This document shows positions 44,481 through 53,700 of a stretch of 64,000 nucleotides of DNA, in pieces. The stretch is from assembly GCA_964352735.1 (NCBI GenBank), contig CAYGTC010000018.1, positions 10,314-74,313 on the forward strand, read 5' to 3'. Made by a program: the position numbers and the translations under genes. This stretch comes from NORP309 sp964352735. Lineage in GTDB: Bacteria > Pseudomonadota > Gammaproteobacteria > Xanthomonadales > Marinicellaceae. The notes beneath the pieces were generated by a model that ran no database searches, was not told where the DNA came from, and was given only the letters and a program-made list of their open reading frames with translations. Position 1 is the first letter of the stretch; every line of letters starts with the position of its first letter.

Positions 44481-45716
44481 TCACTGCAAATCAGCTGAAT
44501 TGGTTCTGACCTCTATATGATTATGTAATGTCCTGTGAACAGGACATTTATCGGCAATCACCAATAACCTTTGAACATCATCAACACTTAAATCACCAAT
44601 AAAATGAATGTTCCTGTGTATCACATCTATTTGATTTTTTGATTGATCGCAGCCTTCACAATCTTTGCTGTATTCTCGCTCATGGTTCAACTCTACAATC
44701 GTGTTTTTTAACGCTATTTTCTTCAAATTAGCATACATTCTTAAAGTCATTACCGTGCATGTGCCCAATGCCGCCAATAAATGTTCATAAGGATCAGCTC
44801 CAAGATTATCTCCCCCAACACTGATGGGTTCATCTGCTTGCCATTGATGCGAATCAGTTTGAACATCGCAGGCAAATTTGTGGTTTATTTCGGAAACATG
44901 AACATGCCCTTGCTTGACATTTTTTCGAGTAGACACACTGTGGTTGACGGTTCCATCAGCATCAATAAAACGATCAGACCAAGCGGCAATAATGCCTGCT
45001 GCATAATCGGCATCTGCTTTTTTGCTCAGTAAATGATCGGCATTATCAAGGCTAACAAAACTTTTGGGGTGTTTGGCTAAGGTATAAATTTTTTCAGCTT
45101 CATTGATCGAAACGATGTCATCAAGCGGAGAATGCATGACCAGTAAAGCCTTATTCAGATTTTTGATGTGGTCTGTATTTTGCGATGACAAATCGTCAAT
45201 GAATTGCTTTTGTATGGTGAATTCCCTGCCTGCCAAATCAACTTGAGCCTCTCCATTTTCTTCTATGGTATCAATGGAACAGGTAAATAAATGTGTTAAG
45301 TGATCCGCATTAGCCGGAGCCGCTAAACTGACAACAGCTTTGCATTCAGGAACTTCTGCAGATGCCTTGATAACGGCTGCGCCACCCAGTGAATGTCCCA
45401 CCATAATACTGGGCGCTACATAAGTGGTTCTTAAAAAATCTGCGGCAGCTAAAAGATCTAAAACATTGGATGAAAAGTTTGAATTGGCAAAATCACCATC
45501 ACTACCACCCAATCCAGTGAAATCAAATCGCAGTACTGCAAAACCCAGTTTTACCAATGCTTTAGAAATACGTGATGCTGCAGGAATGTCTTTACCACAT
45601 GTAAAGCAATGCGCAAACAGTACATAAGCCTTGGGCCTCATATCTGGTGTTTCTAACAAACCAACCAATTCATGACTGTGGCCTTTAAAGGTTACTTTTT
45701 TTCTTGATGCTGACAT
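44481..45716 (-). CDS. Bifunctional alpha/beta hydrolase/OsmC family protein
   Basis: This 411-residue protein fuses two domains. Residues about 1-255 are an alpha/beta hydrolase with AHCFTCGKD near 35, DFTGLGGSDGDF, the nucleophile in VGHSLGGAA near 109, and D and H candidates in SPLDDIV and DNADHLL. Residues about 270-411 are an OsmC-like domain with the peroxidatic cysteine in GTCTVMTLRMYA and the second in ADKCPVHRTL. OsmC proteins reduce organic hydroperoxides with thiols; the hydrolase might release a peroxidised acyl chain for it. The same fusion is common in marine bacteria. No partner gene is adjacent. Confidence 0.92.
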   Translation of the reverse strand: MSASRKKVTFKGHSHELVGLLETPDMRPKAYVLFAHCFTCGKDIPAASRISKALVKLGFAVLRFDFTGLGGSDGDFANSNFSSNVLDLLAAADFLRTTYVAPSIMVGHSLGGAAVIKASAEVPECKAVVSLAAPANADHLTHLFTCSIDTIEENGEAQVDLAGREFTIQKQFIDDLSSQNTDHIKNLNKALLVMHSPLDDIVSINEAEKIYTLAKHPKSFVSLDNADHLLSKKADADYAAGIIAAWSDRFIDADGTVNHSVSTRKNVKQGHVHVSEINHKFACDVQTDSHQWQADEPISVGGDNLGADPYEHLLAALGTCTVMTLRMYANLKKIALKNTIVELNHEREYSKDCEGCDQSKNQIDVIHRNIHFIGDLSVDDVQRLLVIADKCPVHRTLHNHIEVRTNSADLQ

Positions 45717-45784
45717 ATGTACCTCGATTGTGAATAAATACTAGAAATTTTTACAACTTTAATAATGAAAGAATAATAAAGAAA

Positions 45785-45988
45785 ATGTATCCAACTAAGG
45801 AGATAATTTCTAAAAATAGCAGCCCTAAATTAGATGTGCAAAGAAAAGCTGGTAAATCTCATTGCTTTTTAATTCAATATCATAGTTATACAAAGGTTTC
45901 TACTAGACCGTTTGATGCTTATTTTATGGCAAACAAGCATGATTTTATCATTGAAGGGTTAGAATTGTGGGCTTTACAGCAAGAATAA
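45785..45988 (+). CDS. Hypothetical small protein, 67 residues
   Basis: An ATG frame divergent from the hydrolase-OsmC gene encodes a basic, aromatic-rich protein without signal peptide (KAGKSHCFLIQYHSYTKVST; FIIEGLELWALQQE at the end). A weak AAAGAAA precedes the ATG. Codon use looks like that of the neighbours, and the frame is free of stops over twice the length expected by chance. I recognise no family. It ends about 40 bp before a MITE-like copy. Confidence 0.4.
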   Translation: MYPTKEIISKNSSPKLDVQRKAGKSHCFLIQYHSYTKVSTRPFDAYFMANKHDFIIEGLELWALQQE

Positions 45989-46026
45989 TCTTAACAATAA
46001 ATTGAGCTTTAAGAACAGAATCATCA

Positions 46027-46085
46027 ATAACTCAGATATTTCATCATAGAATGGAATTTAGGAAAAAAATGGCAAAAGAGATATG
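46027..46085 (+). repeat. MITE-like intergenic element, copy 4 (truncated)
   Basis: The end ATAACTCAGATATTTCATCA matches the family terminal repeat at 17 of 20 positions and is followed by the conserved arm (TAGAATGGAATTTAGGAAAA, then ATGGCAAA). The other arm is missing; the sequence meets the 3' end of a GNAT gene 3 bp later. Confidence 0.65.
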
Positions 46086-46087
46086 AT

Positions 46088-46552
46088 TCATAAATATTTC
46101 ACCATACAAACACTGTTGGGATCTTCTTTATAGTCAGCAAATGGTGGACAATAATCAAAACCATATTTTTCATATAATCTGCGCGCTGGGGCAAATACTG
46201 CCATTGACCCAGTTTCCAAATTCAATCTTTTATAACCCCGATTGCTGGCTTCATCAATAATGACTTCTAACAACGCAGCAGCAACACCTTTTCTTTTAAA
46301 AGCCTGATCAGTCCTCATAGACTTGATTTCACCATAGTCGTCATCTATGTGCTTCAGAGCCCCACAACCTGCCAGTTTGCCTTCTACCCATGCGCTCCAG
46401 AAGCAAATATCAGCTGAATATAAGGCATTTTGATCCAGCGCATGAACACTTTCTGGCGGTGAATGCAATAGCATTTCCTGGTAGTGTTGCTCCAATAATT
46501 CAGCCACTTTACCATCACTTAAATCATCTACTTTTATTTTCATCAGCGACAT
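46088..46552 (-). CDS. GNAT family N-acetyltransferase (PhnO/YsnE-like)
   Basis: This 154-residue protein has the acetyl-CoA loop MRTDQAFKRKGVAAALLEVI near residues 80-100 and G-Y-K-R-L-N-L-E-T-G-S, followed by the R-R-L-Y-E-K-Y-G-F end. A C-G-A-L-K motif in the third strand is typical of this subgroup, which acetylates small amines in some members. It begins 20 nt after the pbpC stop and may be read with it. Substrate is unknown. Its 3' end abuts a truncated MITE-like copy. Confidence 0.85.
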   Translation of the reverse strand: MSLMKIKVDDLSDGKVAELLEQHYQEMLLHSPPESVHALDQNALYSADICFWSAWVEGKLAGCGALKHIDDDYGEIKSMRTDQAFKRKGVAAALLEVIIDEASNRGYKRLNLETGSMAVFAPARRLYEKYGFDYCPPFADYKEDPNSVCMVKYL

Positions 46553-46572
46553 TCATCCAATTTAAGAGTTCA

Positions 46573-48918
46573 TTATGGTTTGACAGTAAAACTGATATTC
46601 GCTTCAGCTCCACTGTCATCTATTACTTGTATTTTATAGTGTCCAACGGATAAATCAATTAAATTCAATTGTGAGGATCGCGATTCATGTAACTGCCCAT
46701 TAATGAACCAATAACTCTGACCGGTTGCACCTTTGAGCTTTAACTGAACCAATTCAATCACTTGACCTGTAGATGAGGGATATAAAACTGCCTGGTCATG
46801 AACACCCGTTATTTTGATGGCATTACCTGATTGTAATACACCACAGTCCGAACTAAATTTTGGCAAAATGCTGTTGCGCCTGAATGGCAAAGGTAAGTAG
46901 GGTTCTAAAATTACAGGCCACAGTGCATAGTGTTTGACAACAGTATTGCCCTTAAAACATTGTGGCGTCACACGTTGCAAAGTTTTTGCATTGACCGTAA
47001 CAGTTTGCAACCCGGCAGCAAACTGCTTAGCCAATTCATCTTTCAATGTGGGTGGCGCAGTACCATCGAGTAGGAATGCCTCATGTTTCTGGTGACAAAA
47101 TTCTGTTTCCTGTTGATTGATCCGCACGCCCAATGGCCAGCAGGTTTGAGCCAAAGCAACATTGTCTGGTTGAACAAGCGTACTACTCAAATCATAAGGC
47201 AACACAGACAATATCTTTTGTAACAATGGAACCGCTGATATCCGGCCCGTGTTGTTCTGAAGAAATGAACCATCAGGCTGTCCCAACCAAATGGCAACAC
47301 TGAATTGTTGAGTTGTGGCCAGAACCCACGCATCACGAAACCCATAACTGGTCCCTGTTTTAAAAGCGACCTTCTGCTGAGGCACCAAAGACTGTGAACG
47401 CAACTGATTATCTAACGGTACAGCTGATAATATTTGATGAACAATCCATGCACTGCCCTCACTTATCAAAGGATAACTTAATGATTGTTCATCAACATGT
47501 ATGCGTGGATGTGCTGCCCTGCCTTTTCGTGCAAGACTGCTGAATAAACCCAATAATTGTTGCATCCTCACCCCTCCACCACCCAATGCCAAACTTAAAT
47601 TGGGTTTAGAACCTTCTGGCAAGTAAAGACCCAAGCCAGCATTTTTTAATTGTGCATAAAACGATTGTGGACTGATGTGATTAAGCACTTGCACCGCAGG
47701 CATATTCAATGAACGCTGCAATGCTTCAGCGACACTGACAGGACCAGAAAAAACATCATTAAAGTTTTTAGGGCGATATCCATCATACGACTGAGGCACA
47801 TCAAACAACAATGATTTCTCATGTATGATCCCCTGATCAATGGCCATTGCATAAATAAAAGGTTTAAGTGTGGAACCCGGAGAACGCACAGCTTGTATCA
47901 TATCCACATGCCCTGCTCTTGTTTTATTCAAAAAATCAGCACTGCCAATATAAGCCATTGTTGACAGATCGTGATTATCCATCACTAGCACTGCTGCCGA
48001 CATATTGTTGGGTTTTGTACTGATATAGTCCTTGACCATTGTTTCTAATTCAATTTGCATCGAACTGTCTATGGTTGAATGAATCACTTGTTGTTCTTGG
48101 AACTGCCTTCTCAACCGACGACTCAGTAAAGGCGCAATCTGTGGACGCGTATTGTATTGCGCATAGACTTCTTCCTGTTGAGCATCGGTAACGATTTGCT
48201 CTGACCAAATATTAAAGTCCAACAATCTGGCCATTAATTTGTCTCTGGCTTTTTGAGCTCTGTGAGGATACTTGTCCGGTCTGAACCGTGAGGGAGATTG
48301 AGGCATGACTGCTAACAAAGCCGCTTCAGAATGGCTTAACTGTGCCGCAGGTTTATCCAAGTACACATAACTGGCGGCCTGAACACCCTCAATGGGTCCT
48401 CCAAAGGGCGCATAATTCACATAAAATGTTAAAATTTCATCTTTACTGAAATGCCACTCAAGTTGAAGCGCCCTAAACATTTGTATTGACTTGCCAACAA
48501 ATGATTTTTTGTGCGGTTGCAGTATTCTTGCCACCTGCATGGTTAGGGTTGAGGCGCCCGAAACCCACTCTCCATGCACAATTCTTTGAGACAATGCGCG
48601 AATAACAGCCAAAGGGTTGACGCCGAAATGTTGATAAAAATAACGGTCCTCATAATTAATCAACGCTTCTAGATACAGTGGGGATATATCTTTTAATTCA
48701 ACAGGGTATCGCCACACACCTTGTTTGTCAGGAAAAGAGCGTAACGGCAAGCCATTTTTGTCAACCACCACTTGGGCAAAACGCCTTTCGGTGAAATCGT
48801 CAATTGGCAAAGGCGATAACCAATCGAGCATCAGAAATATCACCAATAATACTGCAGCAGATATCACCAGCCTCTTGAGCCATTTTACTGTTTTTTGTTT
48901 CATCAATATACTTGTCAT
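46573..48918 (-). CDS. pbpC: Penicillin-binding protein 1C
   Basis: This 781-residue bifunctional enzyme has an N-terminal membrane anchor (LVISAAVLLVIFLML), a glycosyltransferase domain with catalytic E in YEDRYFYQHFGVNPLA near 90-105 and G-A-S-T-L-T-M-Q-V-A-R, and a transpeptidase domain with SPGSTLKPF (S-x-x-K), SLN and FKTGTSYGFRDAW. A C-terminal BiPBP_C domain of about 90 residues closes it. PBP1C is usually paired with an alpha-2-macroglobulin that may trap invading proteases. Here that gene lies 1.9 kb upstream on the same strand, separated by a GNAT and an acyltransferase. Met6 (48903) is another possible start. Confidence 0.95.
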   Translation of the reverse strand: MTSILMKQKTVKWLKRLVISAAVLLVIFLMLDWLSPLPIDDFTERRFAQVVVDKNGLPLRSFPDKQGVWRYPVELKDISPLYLEALINYEDRYFYQHFGVNPLAVIRALSQRIVHGEWVSGASTLTMQVARILQPHKKSFVGKSIQMFRALQLEWHFSKDEILTFYVNYAPFGGPIEGVQAASYVYLDKPAAQLSHSEAALLAVMPQSPSRFRPDKYPHRAQKARDKLMARLLDFNIWSEQIVTDAQQEEVYAQYNTRPQIAPLLSRRLRRQFQEQQVIHSTIDSSMQIELETMVKDYISTKPNNMSAAVLVMDNHDLSTMAYIGSADFLNKTRAGHVDMIQAVRSPGSTLKPFIYAMAIDQGIIHEKSLLFDVPQSYDGYRPKNFNDVFSGPVSVAEALQRSLNMPAVQVLNHISPQSFYAQLKNAGLGLYLPEGSKPNLSLALGGGGVRMQQLLGLFSSLARKGRAAHPRIHVDEQSLSYPLISEGSAWIVHQILSAVPLDNQLRSQSLVPQQKVAFKTGTSYGFRDAWVLATTQQFSVAIWLGQPDGSFLQNNTGRISAVPLLQKILSVLPYDLSSTLVQPDNVALAQTCWPLGVRINQQETEFCHQKHEAFLLDGTAPPTLKDELAKQFAAGLQTVTVNAKTLQRVTPQCFKGNTVVKHYALWPVILEPYLPLPFRRNSILPKFSSDCGVLQSGNAIKITGVHDQAVLYPSSTGQVIELVQLKLKGATGQSYWFINGQLHESRSSQLNLIDLSVGHYKIQVIDDSGAEANISFTVKP

Positions 48919-48997
48919 CTATTATGAGTCAGTTTGATAGTATTGAACAAAAAAATGTCAAAATCATGTCACAGTAATGACAATATGAGATGCTAAC

Positions 48998-49444
48998 TTA
49001 TACTTTTAGAAAATAACTGTACTCGGTATTTTTCTTATAGCCCAATGACTCATATAACTTTTGAGCCCTCGTATTGTCCTCTGCAGTTTCCAATAAAATG
49101 CCTTTAGCGCCAGTTTTGATGGCAAATTGTTTTGCTTGATTCAATAACTGAGTCCCAACACCAGTACTTCTGATGTCTTGTCTTACATACAAATCATTTA
49201 AAATCCACGATCTTTGTGCTGAAACCGATGAGAAACTGGGAAACAATTGGGTAAAACCCAAATATTGCCCACCCTCATCGCGCGCATAAAAAATCACTGA
49301 TTCGTTGTTTTCAAAGCGCTTCTTGAGAAATTCATAGGCGACATTAATGTCACTACTTTGCTGATAAAACACACGATAAGCATCGAATAGTTCTGCTATT
49401 GGTTTTAAGTCTTCTTCAGCTGCTCGATTAATAAAAATGCTCAT
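48998..49444 (-). CDS. GNAT family N-acetyltransferase
   Basis: This 148-residue protein has the GNAT pattern: WILNDLYVRQDIRSTGVGTQ, with the R/Q-x-x-G-x-G loop near residues 92-100, then G-I-L-L-E-T-A-E-D-N-T-R-A-Q-K-L-Y-E-S-L-G-Y. A TTTTTCCTCC on the + strand gives a good GGAGGAAA ribosome-binding site. It lies between the AT3 acyltransferase and pbpC, with gaps of 29 and 79 bp. Both acyl-transferring enzymes could modify envelope sugars, but that is inference. Confidence 0.86.
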   Translation of the reverse strand: MSIFINRAAEEDLKPIAELFDAYRVFYQQSSDINVAYEFLKKRFENNESVIFYARDEGGQYLGFTQLFPSFSSVSAQRSWILNDLYVRQDIRSTGVGTQLLNQAKQFAIKTGAKGILLETAEDNTRAQKLYESLGYKKNTEYSYFLKV

Positions 49445-49473
49445 TTTTCCTCCGGGTAATCAATTATTTTAAC

Positions 49474-50574
49474 TCAATGGTCTAAGTCTATTGGCTTAGT
49501 TCTGTTGGGTTGTTTAAATTTCATGATAAAGCGTTTGGCAGGACGCTCAATCAGATAAAGCGATATCACAGCAATCACAATCAATAAAGTCAGATAAACA
49601 TAAAAATCATAACCAGATGCAAGGCCTAATGACTCCGAAATATATGTCATATAAATCATAAAAACTGGCTTTTGTAATATGTATACGCCGTAGCTGGCTT
49701 CCCCCAACAACACTAAAATTGGCAAAGAAAGCATTGTGGTTATGGCATTTTTAGCACAGGCAATCGATAAGATCAATAACATAAAAAATAAAGCATAAAA
49801 CCCTGGCACATCATTGAGAGCAACACCAGACATACGGATCAACCAGCCAGTATGTTGTAACAATAAATAGCATAGGACAGCAGCTGTAATAATAAAAACA
49901 TAGGACATGGGTCCAGAGCTGCGCCATTGATCAGATTTTTTTACGTATAGAACACCAATTGCTGCACCAAGTATAAAGCTACTCAGATGAGACAGGGGAA
50001 AATAATAGATCAAATCAAACGAAAATGTCTGATAACCCCGATTAAAATCCCCTGTAATTAAATTAATCAATACCATCTGAGAAAACACATAAAAAAGCAC
50101 GGAACCAATCAGAAATTTAGCCGATGTTATTGAACTGTTCTTTAACATAAAGAGCAATGCTGGAAATATCAAATAAAAAAACATTTCAACCGATAATGAC
50201 CAGCCCGGATCATTATAACTCAAAGGATAAGGAGGAAACCAGGCTTGTAAAAAGCCAACGGATAACCATAAGCCCAACACATCATTCTTTCCATACCCGT
50301 AAAAGAAATAGGCCATGATGGCCAGTGCCAGCAAATAAATGGGCGCGATTCTGGCCATTCTGGCCAAATAATAACGGCTGAGAGATTGATTTTTATGGTA
50401 TTGGGAAACCACCATGACAAAGCCAGATAACACGAAGAAAAATGTCACCATCTGGGGGCCAGATATGATGAATGGTTGTAGCGTTTTTGCCATGTCTGTA
50501 TTTCTTCCAAAGTGAAAAAAAACCACTATGACAGCAGCAATAAAACGTAAAAAGGTCAGGGATTCAATTCTCAT
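49474..50574 (-). CDS. Acyltransferase 3 (AT3/OafA-like) membrane protein
   Basis: This 366-residue protein with about ten membrane helices has the AT3 start RIESLTFLRFIAAVIVVFFHFG with the catalytic-type H in FFHFG, and later R-x-R/F-L-A-R-M-A-R-I-A-P-I-Y-L-L. It lacks an SGNH domain. Members O-acetylate or O-succinylate surface polysaccharides and lipids. It ends in a basic tail (KRFIMKFKQPNRTKP). The gene is co-directional with pbpC and the macroglobulin; a role in modifying peptidoglycan or an envelope glycan is inferred from position only. Confidence 0.88.
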   Translation of the reverse strand: MRIESLTFLRFIAAVIVVFFHFGRNTDMAKTLQPFIISGPQMVTFFFVLSGFVMVVSQYHKNQSLSRYYLARMARIAPIYLLALAIMAYFFYGYGKNDVLGLWLSVGFLQAWFPPYPLSYNDPGWSLSVEMFFYLIFPALLFMLKNSSITSAKFLIGSVLFYVFSQMVLINLITGDFNRGYQTFSFDLIYYFPLSHLSSFILGAAIGVLYVKKSDQWRSSGPMSYVFIITAAVLCYLLLQHTGWLIRMSGVALNDVPGFYALFFMLLILSIACAKNAITTMLSLPILVLLGEASYGVYILQKPVFMIYMTYISESLGLASGYDFYVYLTLLIVIAVISLYLIERPAKRFIMKFKQPNRTKPIDLDH

Positions 50575-50623
50575 TAATGTTGGTTAGCTATTCATTGAAC
50601 AGGACTGTAACATATTAAAGACC

Positions 50624-50773
50624 TCAGCATAACCATGATAACCAATTAAAAATTAAACTCAGCAGCCTTTTATTAACTTGGGCTTACGCCTTAATCTGAC
50701 TGATTTGCTGCGTATCATCCCGGATACTGACTACTTTTCTCTATTTTTTCTATTCTCAATTGGTTATGCTGAG
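50624..50773. repeat. 150-bp inverted-repeat structure
   Basis: CTCAGCATAACC at 50624-50635 (followed by a 9-nt insert and AATT) pairs with AATTGGTTATGCTGAG at 50758-50773. Inside are CTTTTATTAACT repeated in direct orientation (50668 and just outside at 50775) and smaller CAGCAG/CTGCTG-like arms. It resembles a small mobile element remnant, a terminator-like structure or an RNA fold. It lies between the acyltransferase and macroglobulin genes. Confidence 0.35.
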
Positions 50774-50795
50774 ATCTTTTATTAACTGAATCCCG

Positions 50796-53700
50796 TTATT
50801 CTTTTATCACCATCTTGGGACCTGTTGCGCCAACTGCTCTGATCTCAGGCCGATACATGTCTTCTACTAAAGTTGGAGGCACAACGTAAGTACCGGGGGT
50901 GACGGCTCGCGCTAAATAAAATAAGTGACTCGGTTGATATCGGGATAAAGCAAAAGCTGTGACAAAACGGTCATCACGGTATTCTTGATGATTAACCTGA
51001 TTATACCTCTGCCATTGATGAATGAATTGCTTTCCAATTTTCAAATCTGTAATCTTCATGGCATGCGGCAAATTTTGGTTTTCCAACTCTAACCCGGCAG
51101 GCAACAACTCAACCAACATTGTATCAGGCAAATGATTGTTCTGCTTATCTAAATTGACCTCCACATGCACCAATAACATATCACCAGAGTAAATATTTTT
51201 TAAGTCTATTTTTTGCCCACTGGTATCATAATAATGTCTTGTGATTCGAATGCCATTACTGGAAGGTTCTGCTTTACTCAAATAACCCTGTACTTTTAAA
51301 TCAACATATAATGGTTTCTCACTGGAATTGGTCACCGAAAAACTTTCTTTGGCCTCTTCATCTGACCATACTTTAATAAAGTCATTGGCTTGTTGATATG
51401 GTTTTTCACTGTTCTGTCTATTGAGCATTAAAGACCATCTATCATTCACATTTTTATTGCTTTGTAAGACTTTTGCCAATTTAAATAACGATAACCGTTC
51501 TTGTGTTGACAACCATCTTTTGTTCTTCAATTCATCAAGTATTACAGAAACCAACTCTAGGCCTGTTTTTGGTAATTGGCCGGTTAATTGACTCTCCCTA
51601 CTCAGCCTTGCCACTTGAGATAAGTCTCTGATTTGTGAACCATAATCCCCAAGGTAGCCTTTAGTTTCATAAGAAAAGTCAAAAGCCTTCAACCACGCTT
51701 CATTGGCTCTGCGTTGATCACCCATCAGTTCTAATGCCATAGCCAAATGAGCCAATGGCAAGGCACTCTTGGCTTGCAAATGCTGTTTATCATATAATTG
51801 GCGAACATCTTGTAAACTGATGTTTTTAGTACTTGCCAAAATATAAGCAGCATACGCTTTGTATGACAATTGATAATGGCCTTTGTGACTTAAATACTGA
51901 GCCAAATCTGAGGATACTCTTTGTGTACTTCTGATGTAACTTTTCATTCGTTTGATGGCTTTATCGAGTGCCGACTTAGGAACACCATAACCCATTTTTT
52001 GCGCATTTAATAAAAAATCCATTGCATAAGATGTCAGCCACTTTTCTTCTCGTGAATTATTATTCCATAATCCAAAACTGCCATCATAACGTTGCATACC
52101 CAAAATTCGACTGATGGCACCATCAATCAATTGATGACGCTCATTAAATATCTTTTTGCCTTTATCATCGCCCAATAAACGGTAATCAGACTCTTCTATA
52201 CCTAACAATGGCCAAGCCCTTGAAGAGGTTTGCTCCAAACAACCATAAGGGTATTGAATCAGATCCTTAAAATGCTCATCAGCATTCAATACCGGAGTAT
52301 TTGATACTTTTAAAATGCTTTTTAAGCTTTTTTCATCAAATTTATCCAGCATACCGTCATTTGAATCAAATCGTCCTCCAGCTGTTAACACATGAGTCAT
52401 GCTATCTGTCACAGCAGGAAAGGCTGGGCGAATGCCCAATTGCCATGACTTGTTCATTTCGTACATTTCATGAGTTGTGCCATCTTCAACTTGTGCAATG
52501 ACTGTAATTGAGCCCTGACCATTATGAACAAGTGCATTCAGAGGAACGCTAAGAATTTTCTTCTGCTGTGCAGCCAAGGTCAGATTAACTTGTTTTTGAT
52601 AAGATCCCAAAGCATCATCAACACTGAGATTAAGCACAATACTTTGTTCTGTTTTTTCTGTGTTATGAACATCAATGGTTGCAGAAGATTGATCTCCTAT
52701 GGCCATAAATCTAGGCATGGATGCAGAAATCACCACCGGTGCAGCGACTTTCATTAGAGACTGCTTGGCGCTGAACTGGTCATCGTTAAAAGCCAGGGCC
52801 ATTAATCTCAATTCACCATTAAAATAAGGCACATCAATGCTCACTTGTGCTTGCCCCTTATCATCAAAAGTAATTTTATTGCTGAGATATGAAACAATTT
52901 GCACCTCAGATGATGGCGCATCGCCACCTCTATTGAGGTCCTGATCACCACCAAATTTTTGTTTGGCATTTTTACCATCACTCAATGCAATAATCGAACC
53001 ATAAATGTCCCGCAATGCGGCTTGATAACCACGTTTCGCAAAAAACCATTCAAATGGGTCGGGAGTGTCAAAATTACTGACATTCAACACCCCTGTATCA
53101 ACCGCAGCAAGCGTGGCATAAACTGGTTTATTTGCATCATAGTCATTGATTGATAAATTAACAACCACTGTTGAATCGGGTAACATTTTTTGTGGGTGAT
53201 CGATGTTAATGTCAATTTTCCTGTCCTGACGATCAAACGGCATATGAATCACGCCGATAGATCTGGCAGGCAAATGTTGGCGACTCATATCGCCTTTACG
53301 TATCACCATAACTGTGGTATGTAGGTCATGCCTTTTCCAATTACCATCAATGGGAATCAAAATATTCTGTTGTTGGGAATCCATTGCAAAACTCTTTTTC
53401 CACAATACATGATCACTTTCAACAGTAACCACTGCCGTACCCGCATAAGGTGCTGTGATCTGAAGTTCGGCTTCTGTATCCGCTTTTAAGTAATCCAACT
53501 GCCAAGCCAAACTGACTTCATCAGGACGTTCTGCTCTATTGTCGTTACCACCATACCAATGCCATCCTGAAAAGAAACGATAACTGCTGAGCAATTGTTG
53601 GGACTGATTGCGTATCTCAAGGCGATAATTTCCAAAGTCCAAAGGCAGGTTCACCATTGTCTTAGTATCTTTTTTAATGGTAATAACGCTATTAAAAACG

